64,000 nt of DNA from VFZN01 sp035495795 (GCA_035495795.1 DATJFF010000295.1:21230-85229); one strand, 5' to 3'. Positions 8,349 through 19,118 are shown, numbered from the stretch's first letter. Numbers and translations are program-made. Notes: generated by a model not told the origin, from the sequence alone.

Positions 8349-8359
8349 TATGGTAGCCT
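8349..8359. promoter_or_regulatory. overlapping divergent -10 candidates
   Basis: The 25-bp gap between divergent starts at 8340 and 8366 holds TACCAT on the minus strand (8355-8350, 9 nt from the ATG). On the plus strand it holds TATGGT (8349-8354) and TAGCCT (8354-8359, 6 nt from the GTG). The gap is too short for two independent promoters, so a shared one is likely. Confidence 0.35.
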
Positions 8360-8365
8360 CCCGCC

Positions 8366-9097
8366 GTGACGCTCGCCCAGACGGCACGGGTGGCCTGGAC
8401 CGTGGTTTCGATCTTTCTCGTCGAGACGATGACGTTCGGGCTGGCGGCGTTGCCGGCCGTGTGGTTCTGGAACTGGGGCCTGACCTGGATTCCCGATCGC
8501 TGGCCGCTCGTCCGGCCGGCGTTCGTGGCGATGTCGCTCGTGCCCGCGTATCTGGTGTTTGCCGTCGCATTGACGGCACTGTCCGCGGTCGGCATGCGTA
8601 TCCTCGGGTGGCGAACACCGCCGCCAGGGGAGTGGAAGCTTCGCGATCTCGAATGGCCGCTCCTCGACTGGTCGCGCTACATGATCGCCACCCACGTCGT
8701 CCGGGTCTTTGTCGGGACGTTCTTCCGGTCGTCGCCGATCTGGACGTGGTACATGCGCTGGAACGGCGCGCGAATCGGGCGAGGCGTCTACATCAACAGC
8801 CTCTCGATTTCGGACCACAACATGCTCGAGCTCGGAGACGGCGTGGTGATCGGCGAGAGCGTGCACCTGTCGGGTCATACGGTCGAAGGCGGCGTGGTCA
8901 AGACCGGCTACGTGCGACTCGGGCGGTTCGTCACCGTCGGCCTCGGCAGCATGATCGGTATCGGCGTCGAGGCCGGCGAGAAGTGCCAGATCGGCGCGCT
9001 CAGTGTCGTGCCAAAATACTCGAGCCTCGAGGCCGGGGCCGTCTACGCCGGCGCTCCGGTCAAGCGCATCGACCGTCGCGCCGTGGCCGCCGTGTGA
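8366..9097 (+). CDS. membrane-anchored hexapeptide-repeat (left-handed beta-helix) acyltransferase-like protein
   Basis: 243 aa. The first ~90 residues contain two or three hydrophobic helices (TVVSIFLVETMTFGLAALPAVWF and an AMSLVPAYLVFAVALTALSAVG segment). Residues about 130-235 are a left-handed beta-helix of hexapeptide repeats (GRGVYINS, ELGDGVVIGESVHLSG, RFVTVGLGSMIGIGVEAGEKCQIGALSVV). Similar domains close some Pls/PosA-type proteins and acyl- or acetyltransferases. With the two glycosyltransferase genes downstream it may modify a cell-envelope glycolipid. GTG start. The acyl donor is unknown. Confidence 0.75.
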   Translation: MTLAQTARVAWTVVSIFLVETMTFGLAALPAVWFWNWGLTWIPDRWPLVRPAFVAMSLVPAYLVFAVALTALSAVGMRILGWRTPPPGEWKLRDLEWPLLDWSRYMIATHVVRVFVGTFFRSSPIWTWYMRWNGARIGRGVYINSLSISDHNMLELGDGVVIGESVHLSGHTVEGGVVKTGYVRLGRFVTVGLGSMIGIGVEAGEKCQIGALSVVPKYSSLEAGAVYAGAPVKRIDRRAVAAV

Positions 9098-9100
9098 CGG

Positions 9101-9127
9101 CTCCCGACTCCCGGCTCCGACTCCCGA
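9101..9127. repeat. short degenerate heptamer array (ctcccga)
   Basis: Four 6-7 nt units (ctcccga, ctcccgg, ctccga, ctcccga) make up most of the 39-bp gap between two co-directional genes. Confidence 0.6.
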
Positions 9128-9136
9128 CACGATCCC

Positions 9137-9832
9137 GTGCCTCAGCTGCTCTCGATCATCGTCCCCGTCTACAACGAAGAGCGAACGGTTGCCGCGGTTA
9201 TCGACCGGCTGCTGACCATTCCCCTGCCAGCCGACCGTGAAATCGTCGTCGTGAACGACGGGTCGACGGACGGCACGAGGGACGTGCTCGACAGGGTGAC
9301 GCCGCGACCGGGTGTGCTGGAGATCGTCCACGCCGCTCGAAACGGCGGCAAAGGCAGCGCCATTCGGACCGGCTTCGCCCGTGCGCGGGGCACGGTCTTC
9401 GCGATCCAGGATGCCGATCTCGAGCTCGATCCCGCCCAGCTGGCGACACTGGTGCAACCGATCCTGGACGGCCGCACGAGAGTGGTGTACGGCTCGCGTT
9501 TCCTCGCCGGCCGCCCTCCCGCCCCGCTTATTTCCATTCTCGCGAACCAGGCGCTGACCCTTGCGACCAACGTCCTGTACGGGGCGCGGATCACCGACAT
9601 GGAGACCTGCTACAAGATCATGGCCGGCGATGTCGCACGGGGGCTGAAGCTCGAAGCCAACCGGTTCGATATCGAGCCCGAGATAACCGCCAAGCTGCTG
9701 AAGGCCGGTCATCAGATCCTGGAACTCCCGGTGAAGTTCGAGCCGCGCAGCCGGGCCCAGGGCAAGAAGATCGGGTGGCGCGACGGCGTGCACGCCGTGC
9801 AGGTCCTCGTCAAATACCGCTTTCGCGAATGA
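9137..9832 (+). CDS. family 2 glycosyltransferase (DPM1/DPG synthase-like)
   Basis: 231-aa GT-A enzyme. The N-terminus IIVPVYNEERTV and VVVNDGSTDGTRDVL form the nucleotide-sugar site. D92 and D94 in IQDADLELDP are the metal-binding DXD, and the motif resembles polyprenyl-phosphate mannose/glucose synthases. No C-terminal membrane segments are present, so it is the soluble type and probably makes a polyprenyl-phosphate sugar. Its stop codon overlaps the next start (ATGA). The next gene encodes a polytopic membrane protein that could use such a lipid-linked sugar. GTG start. Confidence 0.88.
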   Translation: MPQLLSIIVPVYNEERTVAAVIDRLLTIPLPADREIVVVNDGSTDGTRDVLDRVTPRPGVLEIVHAARNGGKGSAIRTGFARARGTVFAIQDADLELDPAQLATLVQPILDGRTRVVYGSRFLAGRPPAPLISILANQALTLATNVLYGARITDMETCYKIMAGDVARGLKLEANRFDIEPEITAKLLKAGHQILELPVKFEPRSRAQGKKIGWRDGVHAVQVLVKYRFRE

Positions 9833-11343
9833 CCCGGGTCGCGACGCTCGTCGCCGTGCTGGCGGCGCTGGCGGCCGGCGGCGCCGGACTGAAATTCTCG
9901 ACCCGCGCGGTCGGCGGGTCTGATTCCTCGTGCTACGGCTTGATGGTGCGATCGTTGTCGAGCGGCCGGCTCCAGCCGCAGAGCACGCTCGCCGCGTCGG
10001 CACCGTGGCCGAATGCTGCGCTGACGCTCGCGCCGGCGGGCTTCATCCCATCGCCGCTGACGCCGGGCGCGGCATCCCCGGTCTGCGCGCCAGGCTTTGC
10101 GCTTCTCGCAACGCCGCTCGTCTGGATGGCAGGGCCCGACGCCTTCTTCTGGTTGTCTCCGCTGGCCGGCGCTGCCCTCGTGTGGCTCGCGTTCATGCTG
10201 GCGAGAAGCCTGGCCGATAGCGCCGCCGGCGCAGCTGCCGCCGTGACTACCGCGACGATGCCGGTGCTGCTTTATCAGCTCGTGCAGCCGATGAACGACG
10301 TCACGACCGCCGCGTGCTGGGTCGGGGGGATCACCGCGGTTGTGGTCCCGGCCCGCCCGCGTCCGTGGCTGGCCGGATTTCTCATTGGGCTGTCGCTCCT
10401 CGTGCGTCCGAACCTGCTCCCGGCGGCCGTCGTCCTGGGCCTGCTGACCGTGTGGCGACACGGCATCCTTGTCGCGGTTCGGCTTGCCGCCGCGGTCGTG
10501 CCCGCCGGGCTCGTCGTGCTCGCCTGCAACGCAGCCTTGTATGGCGGAGTCCTCGCGTCCGGTTATGGATCTGCCGCTGCTTTCTTCAGCAGCGCCAACA
10601 TCCCACTCAACCTGTCCCGCTACGGCCGATCAGTGCTGGAAACACAATTCGGGTGGCCGCTCCTGGGCACTCTCGCTCCTCTCGCCGTTGCCGGCCCACG
10701 CCGCTCGTCAACGTGGTTGGTCCTGATCTCGGCGCTCGCGGTCATCACCTGTTACCTGCCGTACTCGTCCTATCCGGAGTGGTGGTACCTGCGCTTTCTG
10801 TTGCCGGCCGTCGTACCGCTCGTCGTGCTCGCGGCGGCCGCGTCTGCCGTGATGCTTCGTAGATTCGACTCTCGCGGAGACGCGGTGCTGCTCGTGGCGG
10901 CCGTGCTTATCGCGGTGTTGCAGGTGCGCGTTGCCGCCGAGAGGCAGGTCTTCGAGCTGCGGACGCTGGAGGCACGGTTCCGCGTGACTGGAGAAACAAT
11001 TCGGGATCGGCTGCCTGCGGGCGCTACCGCGATCACGGTCTGGGACAGCGGCAGCATTCGTTATCACGCGGGCAACGAGGTCGTGCTCTGGGATTCGCTC
11101 GATCCTTCGTGGCTCGATCGCGCGGCCGCCTGGCTGGAGAACGATGGCCGCACGCCAGTGGTTGTCGTCGAGCGATGGGAAGAGTCCCGGTTTCGCGAGC
11201 GATTTGCCGGTCAACAGTTCGGCGGGCTGGACTGGCCGCCGCGTTTCGACGTGGATAACCGCGTCCGGGTGTTCGTCATGGCCGATCGCGCGCGATACCT
11301 GGCTGGCGAGCCGGCTGCGACCGAAATCGTTTGGGCCCGGTGA
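9829..11343 (+). CDS. polytopic membrane glycosyltransferase-like protein (GT-C type)
   Basis: 504 aa with about 10 hydrophobic segments and a soluble C-terminal region (about residues 390-504). The first periplasmic loop has the acidic SDSSCYG next to the first helix, where GT-C enzymes place a catalytic aspartate. The arrangement resembles ArnT/PMT-like enzymes that use polyprenyl-phosphate sugars, but no decisive motif is visible. The ATG at 9829 overlaps the stop of the GT2 gene, which supports the start and functional coupling. It is convergent, 7 bp apart, with the next gene. Confidence 0.7.
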   Translation: MTRVATLVAVLAALAAGGAGLKFSTRAVGGSDSSCYGLMVRSLSSGRLQPQSTLAASAPWPNAALTLAPAGFIPSPLTPGAASPVCAPGFALLATPLVWMAGPDAFFWLSPLAGAALVWLAFMLARSLADSAAGAAAAVTTATMPVLLYQLVQPMNDVTTAACWVGGITAVVVPARPRPWLAGFLIGLSLLVRPNLLPAAVVLGLLTVWRHGILVAVRLAAAVVPAGLVVLACNAALYGGVLASGYGSAAAFFSSANIPLNLSRYGRSVLETQFGWPLLGTLAPLAVAGPRRSSTWLVLISALAVITCYLPYSSYPEWWYLRFLLPAVVPLVVLAAAASAVMLRRFDSRGDAVLLVAAVLIAVLQVRVAAERQVFELRTLEARFRVTGETIRDRLPAGATAITVWDSGSIRYHAGNEVVLWDSLDPSWLDRAAAWLENDGRTPVVVVERWEESRFRERFAGQQFGGLDWPPRFDVDNRVRVFVMADRARYLAGEPAATEIVWAR

Positions 11344-11350
11344 ACCGCCG

Positions 11351-12202
11351 TCAGTCCACGACGCGGGCGAACGGAAGATCGCGGCGCGCGGCCCAGCGTT
11401 CCCATTGCCGCGCGGTTCGCGTGCGCATCACCGGCGTAAGATCGTCACCGTCGCTGAGGTTCAAGGCTTCGTAGAGACGGCTGCGAAAGTGCGGCTCCAG
11501 CGCCGCGATCGCGATCCAACCGTCCCGCGTTTCGTAGACGCCGTAGGCTGCGAGTGCGCCTCCCAACACGCCGTGCGGTCTGGTCAAGCCGAAGGTCCGC
11601 GGCAGCGCCGCGGTGACGACCGCATCTTTCAGCCCGACCGCCGCGCTGCAAGGCGGCCTGCGCCGGAGGAGCAACAGGGCCGCCGATACCGCGCGCTCCG
11701 CGCCCATGACATCTGCCAGCAGCGTCCGTGGCAGCTCGTGGCCAATCAGGCCGGCCTGCGCCTGATACGTGAGGTCATGACCGGGCCGTTCCGGCTCCGC
11801 GGTGTCGCCGACGATGTTCAGCCAGCGAAGCGCTGGATGATGTCGGACGAGCCGTCGCGCCGTGATCCCGAGGCGTGCAAGCGCTGCCGGCCGCTGCGAC
11901 GTGAGGAGCAGGTCAGCCTGCGCGAGGAGCGCGGTCAGCCGCTTTCGACCCGCGGGCAACTTCAGGTCGATGCGGGCGACCATCACGCGCCGGTGCATCT
12001 CGAGATACCAGGGCTCGCTGAATCCGCGCATCGGATCGCCCGCGGGAGGCTCGATCTTCACCGCGGTCGCGCCCTCTGCGACCAGGCGCGAGAGCGCCAG
12101 CGGGCCTGGCACGTTCTGCGCGAGGCTGACGATGCGGACCCCGGAAAGCGGTAGCCGCGGGTTCCGTGCGCGCGGCGCGGCCGTGGAACGGCGGGCAGCC
12201 AC
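11351..12202 (-). CDS. family III CoA transferase (CaiB/AMACR-like), short form
   Basis: 283 aa against about 360-400 for typical family members. The N-terminus GVRIVSLAQNVPGPLALSRLVAEGATAVKIEPPAGDP is the CoA-binding Rossmann-like part. GHDLTYQAQAGLIG carries the expected catalytic aspartate. The later GGALAAYGVYETRDGWIAIAALEPHFRSRLYEAL matches alpha-methylacyl-CoA racemase-like proteins. The length loss appears spread over the linker and C-terminal parts; no frameshift is visible. The GTG start lies 4 nt after the symporter stop, so it probably activates or racemises the acid imported by the upstream genes. Confidence 0.8.
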   Translation of the reverse strand: MAARRSTAAPRARNPRLPLSGVRIVSLAQNVPGPLALSRLVAEGATAVKIEPPAGDPMRGFSEPWYLEMHRRVMVARIDLKLPAGRKRLTALLAQADLLLTSQRPAALARLGITARRLVRHHPALRWLNIVGDTAEPERPGHDLTYQAQAGLIGHELPRTLLADVMGAERAVSAALLLLRRRPPCSAAVGLKDAVVTAALPRTFGLTRPHGVLGGALAAYGVYETRDGWIAIAALEPHFRSRLYEALNLSDGDDLTPVMRTRTARQWERWAARRDLPFARVVD

Positions 12203-12206
12203 GGGT

Positions 12207-13730
12207 TCAATCGCCGAAGTGAATCCGGTGTTCGACCTCGGCGAAGCGCCGCGCGGCCTCGGGTTCGGGTGCGATCAGCGAGACCGCGATCCCCACGAGA
12301 AATGACAACGGGATGGTCACAAGGCCGGGATTGCGCAGCGGGAACCAGGCCGTGGGCTGCTTGAGGATGTCGACCTGAACGGTCGGCGACAGGTAGATGA
12401 GGATCAGCGCCGAGGCCGTCCCGACGATCATCGAGGCCTGGGCGCCGCGGGTGGTGAACGCCCGCCAGAAGACCGACATCACCAGAGCAGGGAAGTTGGC
12501 GCTGGCGGCGATCGCAAACGCCAGGCCGACCATGAACGCCACGTTCTGTCCCTTGAACACGATGCCCAGCACGATCGACGCGATGGCCAGCACGATGGTC
12601 GCGGCTCGCGCCACGACGAACTGCTCGTGCTCGGCAGCATGGCCGCGGCGGATGACGCTGACCCAGACGTCGTGAGCCAGCGCCGCCGCTCCCGCGAGCG
12701 TCAGGCCGGCAACAACCGCGAGAATCGTCGCGAATGCCACGGCGGCGATGAACCCGAGGAACGCCTGGCCGCCAACGGTTTCAGCGAGGAGCAGCGCTGC
12801 CATGTTGCCGCCGGCGTCCACCTTGCGGATCGAGTCCTGGCCGACCAGGACCATCGCGCCGAATCCGAGCACGAACGTGAGCAGGAAAAACGTGCCGACC
12901 ACGCCGGTCGCGACCGCGACCGACACCCGAGCCGTCTTCGCGTCCGGCACCGTGTAGAAGCGCATCAGGACGTGGGGAAGACCCGCGGTTCCGAACATCA
13001 GCGCGATACCGAGCGAGATGGCGTCCAGCGGATCCGAGACGAGCCGGCCCGGCGCGAGCACAGCTGCTCCGTACTGCCGCGCCGCCTCGCTGAAGAGCGC
13101 CAGCGGGTTCATGCTGAACCGGACGAGGACCAGGAACGCAAGCAGGAACGCGCCGCTCAGCAGGAGTACCGCCTTGACGATCTGCACCCATGTCGTCGCC
13201 AGCATGCCGCCGAAGAGCACGTACGCCAGCATGACGAGGCCGACGATGACGACCGCGGTTTCGTAGGGGAGACCGAACAGGAGCCGAATCAGGTTGCCGG
13301 CGCCCACCATCTGCGCGATGAGATAGAAGGCCACTACCGCCAGCCCGCCAAACGCCGAGGCAACGCGCACCGGCGTCTGTCGCAGCCGGTACGCGACCAC
13401 ATCGGTGAAGGTGTACTTGCCAAGGTTCCGGAGGGGCTCGGCGATCATGCAGATCACCACCGGCCAGCCAACCAGGAAGCCGATCGAGTAGATGAGCCCG
13501 TCGAAGCCGGAGAGCGACACGAGGCCGGCGATCCCGAGGAAGCTGGCTGCGCTCATGTAGTCGCCCGCGAGCGCCAGGCCGTTCTGGGTGGCGGTGATGC
13601 TCCGGCCGGCGGCGAAGAACGTCTCGGTGTTCTTCGTTCGCCGTGCCGCAAACCAGGTGATGACCAGTGAGAGCGCGATGAACAGCGCGAAGCCGCCGAT
13701 CGCAATCGGGTTGGGGCCCGCGCCGCTCAC
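12207..13730 (-). CDS. sodium/acetate-type solute symporter (ActP-like)
   Basis: 507-aa SSS-family symporter with about 13 membrane helices. The stretch RRTKNTETFFAAGRSITATQNGLALAGDYMSAASFLGIAG is characteristic of the ActP branch (cation/acetate or similar monocarboxylates). The GTG start at 13730 overlaps the stop of the DUF485 gene (GTGA), the same gene pairing as yjcH-actP. The following CoA transferase suggests the imported acid is converted to its CoA ester. Confidence 0.9.
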   Translation of the reverse strand: MSGAGPNPIAIGGFALFIALSLVITWFAARRTKNTETFFAAGRSITATQNGLALAGDYMSAASFLGIAGLVSLSGFDGLIYSIGFLVGWPVVICMIAEPLRNLGKYTFTDVVAYRLRQTPVRVASAFGGLAVVAFYLIAQMVGAGNLIRLLFGLPYETAVVIVGLVMLAYVLFGGMLATTWVQIVKAVLLLSGAFLLAFLVLVRFSMNPLALFSEAARQYGAAVLAPGRLVSDPLDAISLGIALMFGTAGLPHVLMRFYTVPDAKTARVSVAVATGVVGTFFLLTFVLGFGAMVLVGQDSIRKVDAGGNMAALLLAETVGGQAFLGFIAAVAFATILAVVAGLTLAGAAALAHDVWVSVIRRGHAAEHEQFVVARAATIVLAIASIVLGIVFKGQNVAFMVGLAFAIAASANFPALVMSVFWRAFTTRGAQASMIVGTASALILIYLSPTVQVDILKQPTAWFPLRNPGLVTIPLSFLVGIAVSLIAPEPEAARRFAEVEHRIHFGD

Positions 13731-14023
13731 TTGGGCCCTGCTTCGTGCCTGAGCGCGGCGAGCGCCGGATCGTAATGCCGGTTGGCCCAGCGCACGTAGA
13801 TTGCGATCAGCAGCCACGTCGAGACGATGACCAAGGCTCCCAGGAGGATCCCGAGCGACAGTCCTTCGGCGATCGAGGTGCCGAGCAGCGGTTTGTCGTA
13901 GGCGACCAGCAGGATGAAGCCGATGTAAATCACCGCCATCGTCACGGTGATCATGAGGGCGATGCGCCAGCGGGCGGCGTCGAGCGTGCGCAGCTTGTCA
14001 GATGGGGACGACACGCGGCGCAT
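13727..14023 (-). CDS. DUF485 membrane protein (YjcH-like)
   Basis: 98 aa with two membrane helices (about residues 22-44 and 56-78) separated by a short loop. This is the usual form of DUF485 proteins encoded just before ActP-type symporters, where they are thought to be accessory subunits. The ATG at 14023 gives the normal family length. It is the first gene of the minus-strand DUF485-symporter-CoA transferase operon. Upstream lies a repeat-rich gap. Confidence 0.88.
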   Translation of the reverse strand: MRRVSSPSDKLRTLDAARWRIALMITVTMAVIYIGFILLVAYDKPLLGTSIAEGLSLGILLGALVIVSTWLLIAIYVRWANRHYDPALAALRHEAGPK

Positions 14024-14030
14024 GATACAG

Positions 14031-14176
14031 CAGGCGGCGCTTCGCACCGCAGGCCTCGCTGCCGCGCGGCTCGGCAGGCGCCGCTTCGCAGCGTAGGCCT
14101 CGAACGGCAGGCGCCGCTTCGCGGTGCAGGCCTTCGGTAGGCCGCGCTGCGCGCGTCGGGCGCGCCTTTGGCGCGC
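14031..14176. repeat. three REP-like palindromic elements plus a perfect 7-bp palindrome
   Basis: Three copies of a 26-nt GC-rich element lie at 14031-14056, 14075-14100 and 14108-14133. Each centres on a hairpin of the type gcgccgc-TTC-gcggcgc with one mismatch or G-T wobble. At 14160-14176 a perfect gcgcgcc-TTT-ggcgcgc palindrome sits just past the stop codon of the lipoprotein gene. All loops are 3 nt. The same core recurs at 51070-51090 and 52352-52377. Confidence 0.8.
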
Positions 14177-14181
14177 AGGAT

Positions 14182-14676
14182 TCAGGGAATGGCGATTGTC
14201 ACGCGCAGGGTCCAGGCCCGGTCGCCGGCTTCGCTGCGCACCCGTGCAGTGAGTGGCACGACCTTCGCGCCGTCCGGATAGAAATCGGCCCACGGTGCGA
14301 AGGGAAGCGTGATGGTCGTCTCGGCGCCGGCCTTCGGTTCGATCACCAACTGAAAATATCCCGCCTTCTCATAGGCCGGAAGCCAGAGCGCCGCGGCGAC
14401 GCGAGGCGACGGGCTGGAATCGAACATCATCCGGCTCTCGACGGTGTCGTACGAGGTTTCGAACGGCGTTCCCGGCGACGTGGTGCCGGCGGTCCTGCGT
14501 GCCCACTCTTCGGAGCGGCCCATCAGGGAATCGAAGATGGCGACGTCGTGAGGCGGGGGGCCAAGCCGGCCATTCGGATCGGCGATCGCGATCTCCAGGT
14601 GATGCGTGAAGACGCCGGTGCCGCAGCCGGCCATCATCGCTCCTGCCGCAAATAGCCACAACGACAGGTGCCGCAC
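14182..14676 (-). CDS. predicted lipoprotein of unknown function
   Basis: 164 aa with a GTG start. The leader VRHLSLWLFAAGAMMAGC ends in a lipobox with C18, so it is probably a membrane-anchored lipoprotein. The mature part has no family I recognise. It contains GTPFETSYDTVESRMMFD and PRVAAALWLPAYEKAGYFQLVIEP, suggesting a small beta-rich periplasmic domain. The start is supported by the signal peptide and by a TATAGT box exactly 6 nt upstream. It is divergent from an S9 peptidase gene that also encodes a lipoprotein. Confidence 0.72.
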   Translation of the reverse strand: MRHLSLWLFAAGAMMAGCGTGVFTHHLEIAIADPNGRLGPPPHDVAIFDSLMGRSEEWARRTAGTTSPGTPFETSYDTVESRMMFDSSPSPRVAAALWLPAYEKAGYFQLVIEPKAGAETTITLPFAPWADFYPDGAKVVPLTARVRSEAGDRAWTLRVTIAIP

Positions 14677-14682
14677 GCGAGG

Positions 14683-14690
14683 ACTATACT
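14683..14690. promoter_or_regulatory. overlapping divergent -10 boxes
   Basis: TATACT on the plus strand (14685-14690) and TATAGT on the minus strand (14688-14683) share bases. The minus box lies 6 nt before the GTG at 14676 (leaderless); the plus box lies 17 nt before the GTG at 14708. An ACGACA (14661-14666) 18 nt upstream is a weak plus-strand -35. Confidence 0.55.
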
Positions 14691-14707
14691 CGGCCGCCGA
14701 GGTGCCC

Positions 14708-16858
14708 GTGCGCATAAAGCTCTACATTCCCGTGTGTGCCTGCCTCCTTGTTGCCGCGTGCAGCGGCCCGCAAGCCTCGGCCGCCCGCGCGGCGGCGAGC
14801 ACCAACCCATTCACAATCGACGATCTGATCGACATCAAGCACCCCTCCTCGCCCGTCTGGTCGCCCGACGGAAAGCGCGTTGTCTTCGTCTGGGACCGCG
14901 CCGGCGTGTCGAACCTGTATGTTTCGGACCTCTCCGGCGCCGAGCCGCGCGCGCTGACGTCGGAGGCGGGCGCCGGCGTGACCAGCGTCCCGTTCTGGAG
15001 CGGCGACAGCAAACGGATCTACTTCGCGCATCGGGGCGACCTGTGGCAGGTGCCGGCCGACGGCGGCGCCGCCGCGCCGGTATGGACGACGCCAGCGGTT
15101 GAATCGGAGATCACCCACGGCCCAGACGGGACCCGCGTGGCTTTCACGCGACGGGCCGACAAGGGGACCGAGCTCGTCGTGCGCGCCCTCGACGCCGGCA
15201 CCGAGTCCGTCGTCGCTCGCGACGAGCAGTCGATCGGCGGAGTCTCGTGGTCGCCGGACGGCCGGCGCATTGCGTATGCCGCGGGCGCGCGATCGATTCG
15301 CCACGAGCAGGTACCTGACTACTCCGGCGCGAAGATCATCTACACCGTCACCGAGCGTGTGCCCGGTCGCGCCTTCGTGGCGAGCGCGAGCGGAGGCCGT
15401 GTTGTTGCCATCCAGGAGGCCGCCGGCGGAGGCTTGCGATGGCTCGGCAACGACCGGCTGGTGTTCGACCGGCAGTCACCGGATTTCAAGCGCCGAACCA
15501 CGTTTGTCGCCGACGCATCGACCGGCGCGGCCCGCCAGTTGCGCGAAGACGTGGACGCGAAGTTCTGGAGCATCCCCGGCAACACCGGCGCAGCGGCGCA
15601 GCCATCGCCGGATGGGAAATGGATCGCGTTCCTTTCCGATCGTGACGGGTGGGATCACCTCTACGTAATGGCCGCCGGCGGCGGCGAACCGGTCCAGGTG
15701 ACGAAGGGCGAGTTCGAGGCCTGGCGACCCAGCTGGTCTCCCGACAGCACGCGCATCGCGTTCGACGCCAACCTGCCCGGCAAGCCTGGCACCCGGCAGA
15801 TCGGCGTCGCGAAGATCGACGGCGATACGGAGCCGAAGGCGACGGTTGCGATGATCACCGACGCGCGCGGCACGCATATCGCGCCCGAGTGGTCGCCTGA
15901 CGGGACGCGTCTGGTCTACCAGCACACCGATCCGCGGACGTCGGCGGATCTATTGGTCATCGCTGCGGCTGGCGGCGCCTCGTCGCGGCTCTCCAATTCG
16001 TTGCCGGCAGCTGTGGCCAAGGCCGACCTGGTCGAACCCGAGTTCGTCACCTATCCCGGCCCCGACGCCAGGCCAGTGCCTGGCTGGCTGTTCGTGCCGA
16101 AGACCCTCGACCGCTCGAAGAAGCACCCGGCGATCGTCTGGATTCACGGCGACGGCGTGAATCAGAACTACGACGGCTGGCACGTGCAACGGAACTACGC
16201 CGTGTACTACTCGTTTCACCAATACCTGCTGCAGCAGGGCTACGTCGTGTTCGCGCCGGACTATCGCGGCAGCATCGGCTACGGGCGCGACTGGCGGCAG
16301 GGCGTCTATATGGACGTCGGCGGCAAGGACGCGCAGGACGCGTGGATGGCCGCGAACTACTTGAAGACGCTGCCCTATGTGGATGGCGATCGCATGGGGG
16401 TATGGGGGCTCAGCTACGGCGGGTTCTTCACGCTGATTGCGGTGACCGACCAGCCGACACTGTTCCGGGCCGGTGTGGACGTTGCCGGCGTCGTCGATTA
16501 CGCGATGTACTACGAGGACCCCTATCACGGCGGCTGGACCGCGAGCCGCATCGGGACGCCGGACCAGAACCCCGAGGTCTACCAGAAGGCCTCACCGATC
16601 TCTCATGTCGACCGCCTGCAACGGCCGCTGCTGATCCTGCACGGGACCTCCGACGTCAACGTCCCGTACCTGCACTCGGTCCGGCTGACCGACGAGTTGT
16701 TGAAGAAAGGAAAGGGTGAACTCTTCGAGTTCATGACCTACCCGGGCGAGTTCCACTACTTCACCCGCGCGCACGTGCTGCGGGATGCCTGGACCCGCGT
16801 TGACCGATTCTTCAGGCGGCACCTGATCGAGTTCGGAGGAGCGGTCGACGCCAACTGA
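14708..16858 (+). CDS. S9-family prolyl oligopeptidase/dipeptidyl peptidase, lipoprotein
   Basis: 716-aa serine peptidase. Leader MRIKLYIPVCACLLVAAC ends in a lipobox, so it is probably exported and lipid-anchored. Residues about 35-450 form a WD/TolB-like beta-propeller with repeated WSPDGKRV, WSPDGRRIAYA, SPDGKWIAF and WSPDSTRIAF blades. The C-terminal catalytic domain has the triad S569 (WGLSYGG), D649 (GTSDVNVPY) and H683 (EFHYFTR). These are typical of DPP IV/acylaminoacyl peptidase-like enzymes that trim short peptides. The GTG at 14708 is chosen because GAGG precedes it by about 6 nt; a GTG at 14702 is also possible. Confidence 0.92.
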   Translation: MRIKLYIPVCACLLVAACSGPQASAARAAASTNPFTIDDLIDIKHPSSPVWSPDGKRVVFVWDRAGVSNLYVSDLSGAEPRALTSEAGAGVTSVPFWSGDSKRIYFAHRGDLWQVPADGGAAAPVWTTPAVESEITHGPDGTRVAFTRRADKGTELVVRALDAGTESVVARDEQSIGGVSWSPDGRRIAYAAGARSIRHEQVPDYSGAKIIYTVTERVPGRAFVASASGGRVVAIQEAAGGGLRWLGNDRLVFDRQSPDFKRRTTFVADASTGAARQLREDVDAKFWSIPGNTGAAAQPSPDGKWIAFLSDRDGWDHLYVMAAGGGEPVQVTKGEFEAWRPSWSPDSTRIAFDANLPGKPGTRQIGVAKIDGDTEPKATVAMITDARGTHIAPEWSPDGTRLVYQHTDPRTSADLLVIAAAGGASSRLSNSLPAAVAKADLVEPEFVTYPGPDARPVPGWLFVPKTLDRSKKHPAIVWIHGDGVNQNYDGWHVQRNYAVYYSFHQYLLQQGYVVFAPDYRGSIGYGRDWRQGVYMDVGGKDAQDAWMAANYLKTLPYVDGDRMGVWGLSYGGFFTLIAVTDQPTLFRAGVDVAGVVDYAMYYEDPYHGGWTASRIGTPDQNPEVYQKASPISHVDRLQRPLLILHGTSDVNVPYLHSVRLTDELLKKGKGELFEFMTYPGEFHYFTRAHVLRDAWTRVDRFFRRHLIEFGGAVDAN

Positions 16859-16875
16859 GGGGCGTCACATCACGA

Positions 16876-16915
16876 GCAAAAAGAAGGGCCGCAACGATTG
16901 CTCGCTGCGGCCTTT
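16876..16915 (-). terminator. Rho-independent terminator (minus strand)
   Basis: Stem 16884-16893 / 16906-16915 pairs 9 of 10 positions around a 12-nt loop. Read on the minus strand it is followed by a TTCTTTTTG tract (16885-16877). It therefore lies just past the stop of the radical SAM gene and could also stop transcripts from the convergent peptidase gene. Confidence 0.7.
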
Positions 16916-16954
16916 GAGGTCGGGCGTGAAGCCCGAAGCGTGGAGTCTGAAGCC

Positions 16955-19075
<2,121 letters not shown>

Positions 19076-19112
19076 AGGGCTCTTCGCTCCTCGTAAGTGT
19101 CTAATTCACGGC

Positions 19113-19118
19113 ATTTTA
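19113..19118 (-). promoter_or_regulatory. candidate -10 box TAAAAT for the radical SAM gene
   Basis: Minus-strand TAAAAT lies about 37 nt before the ATG at 19075, giving a leader of about 30 nt. The -35 region is not recognisable. Confidence 0.35.
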
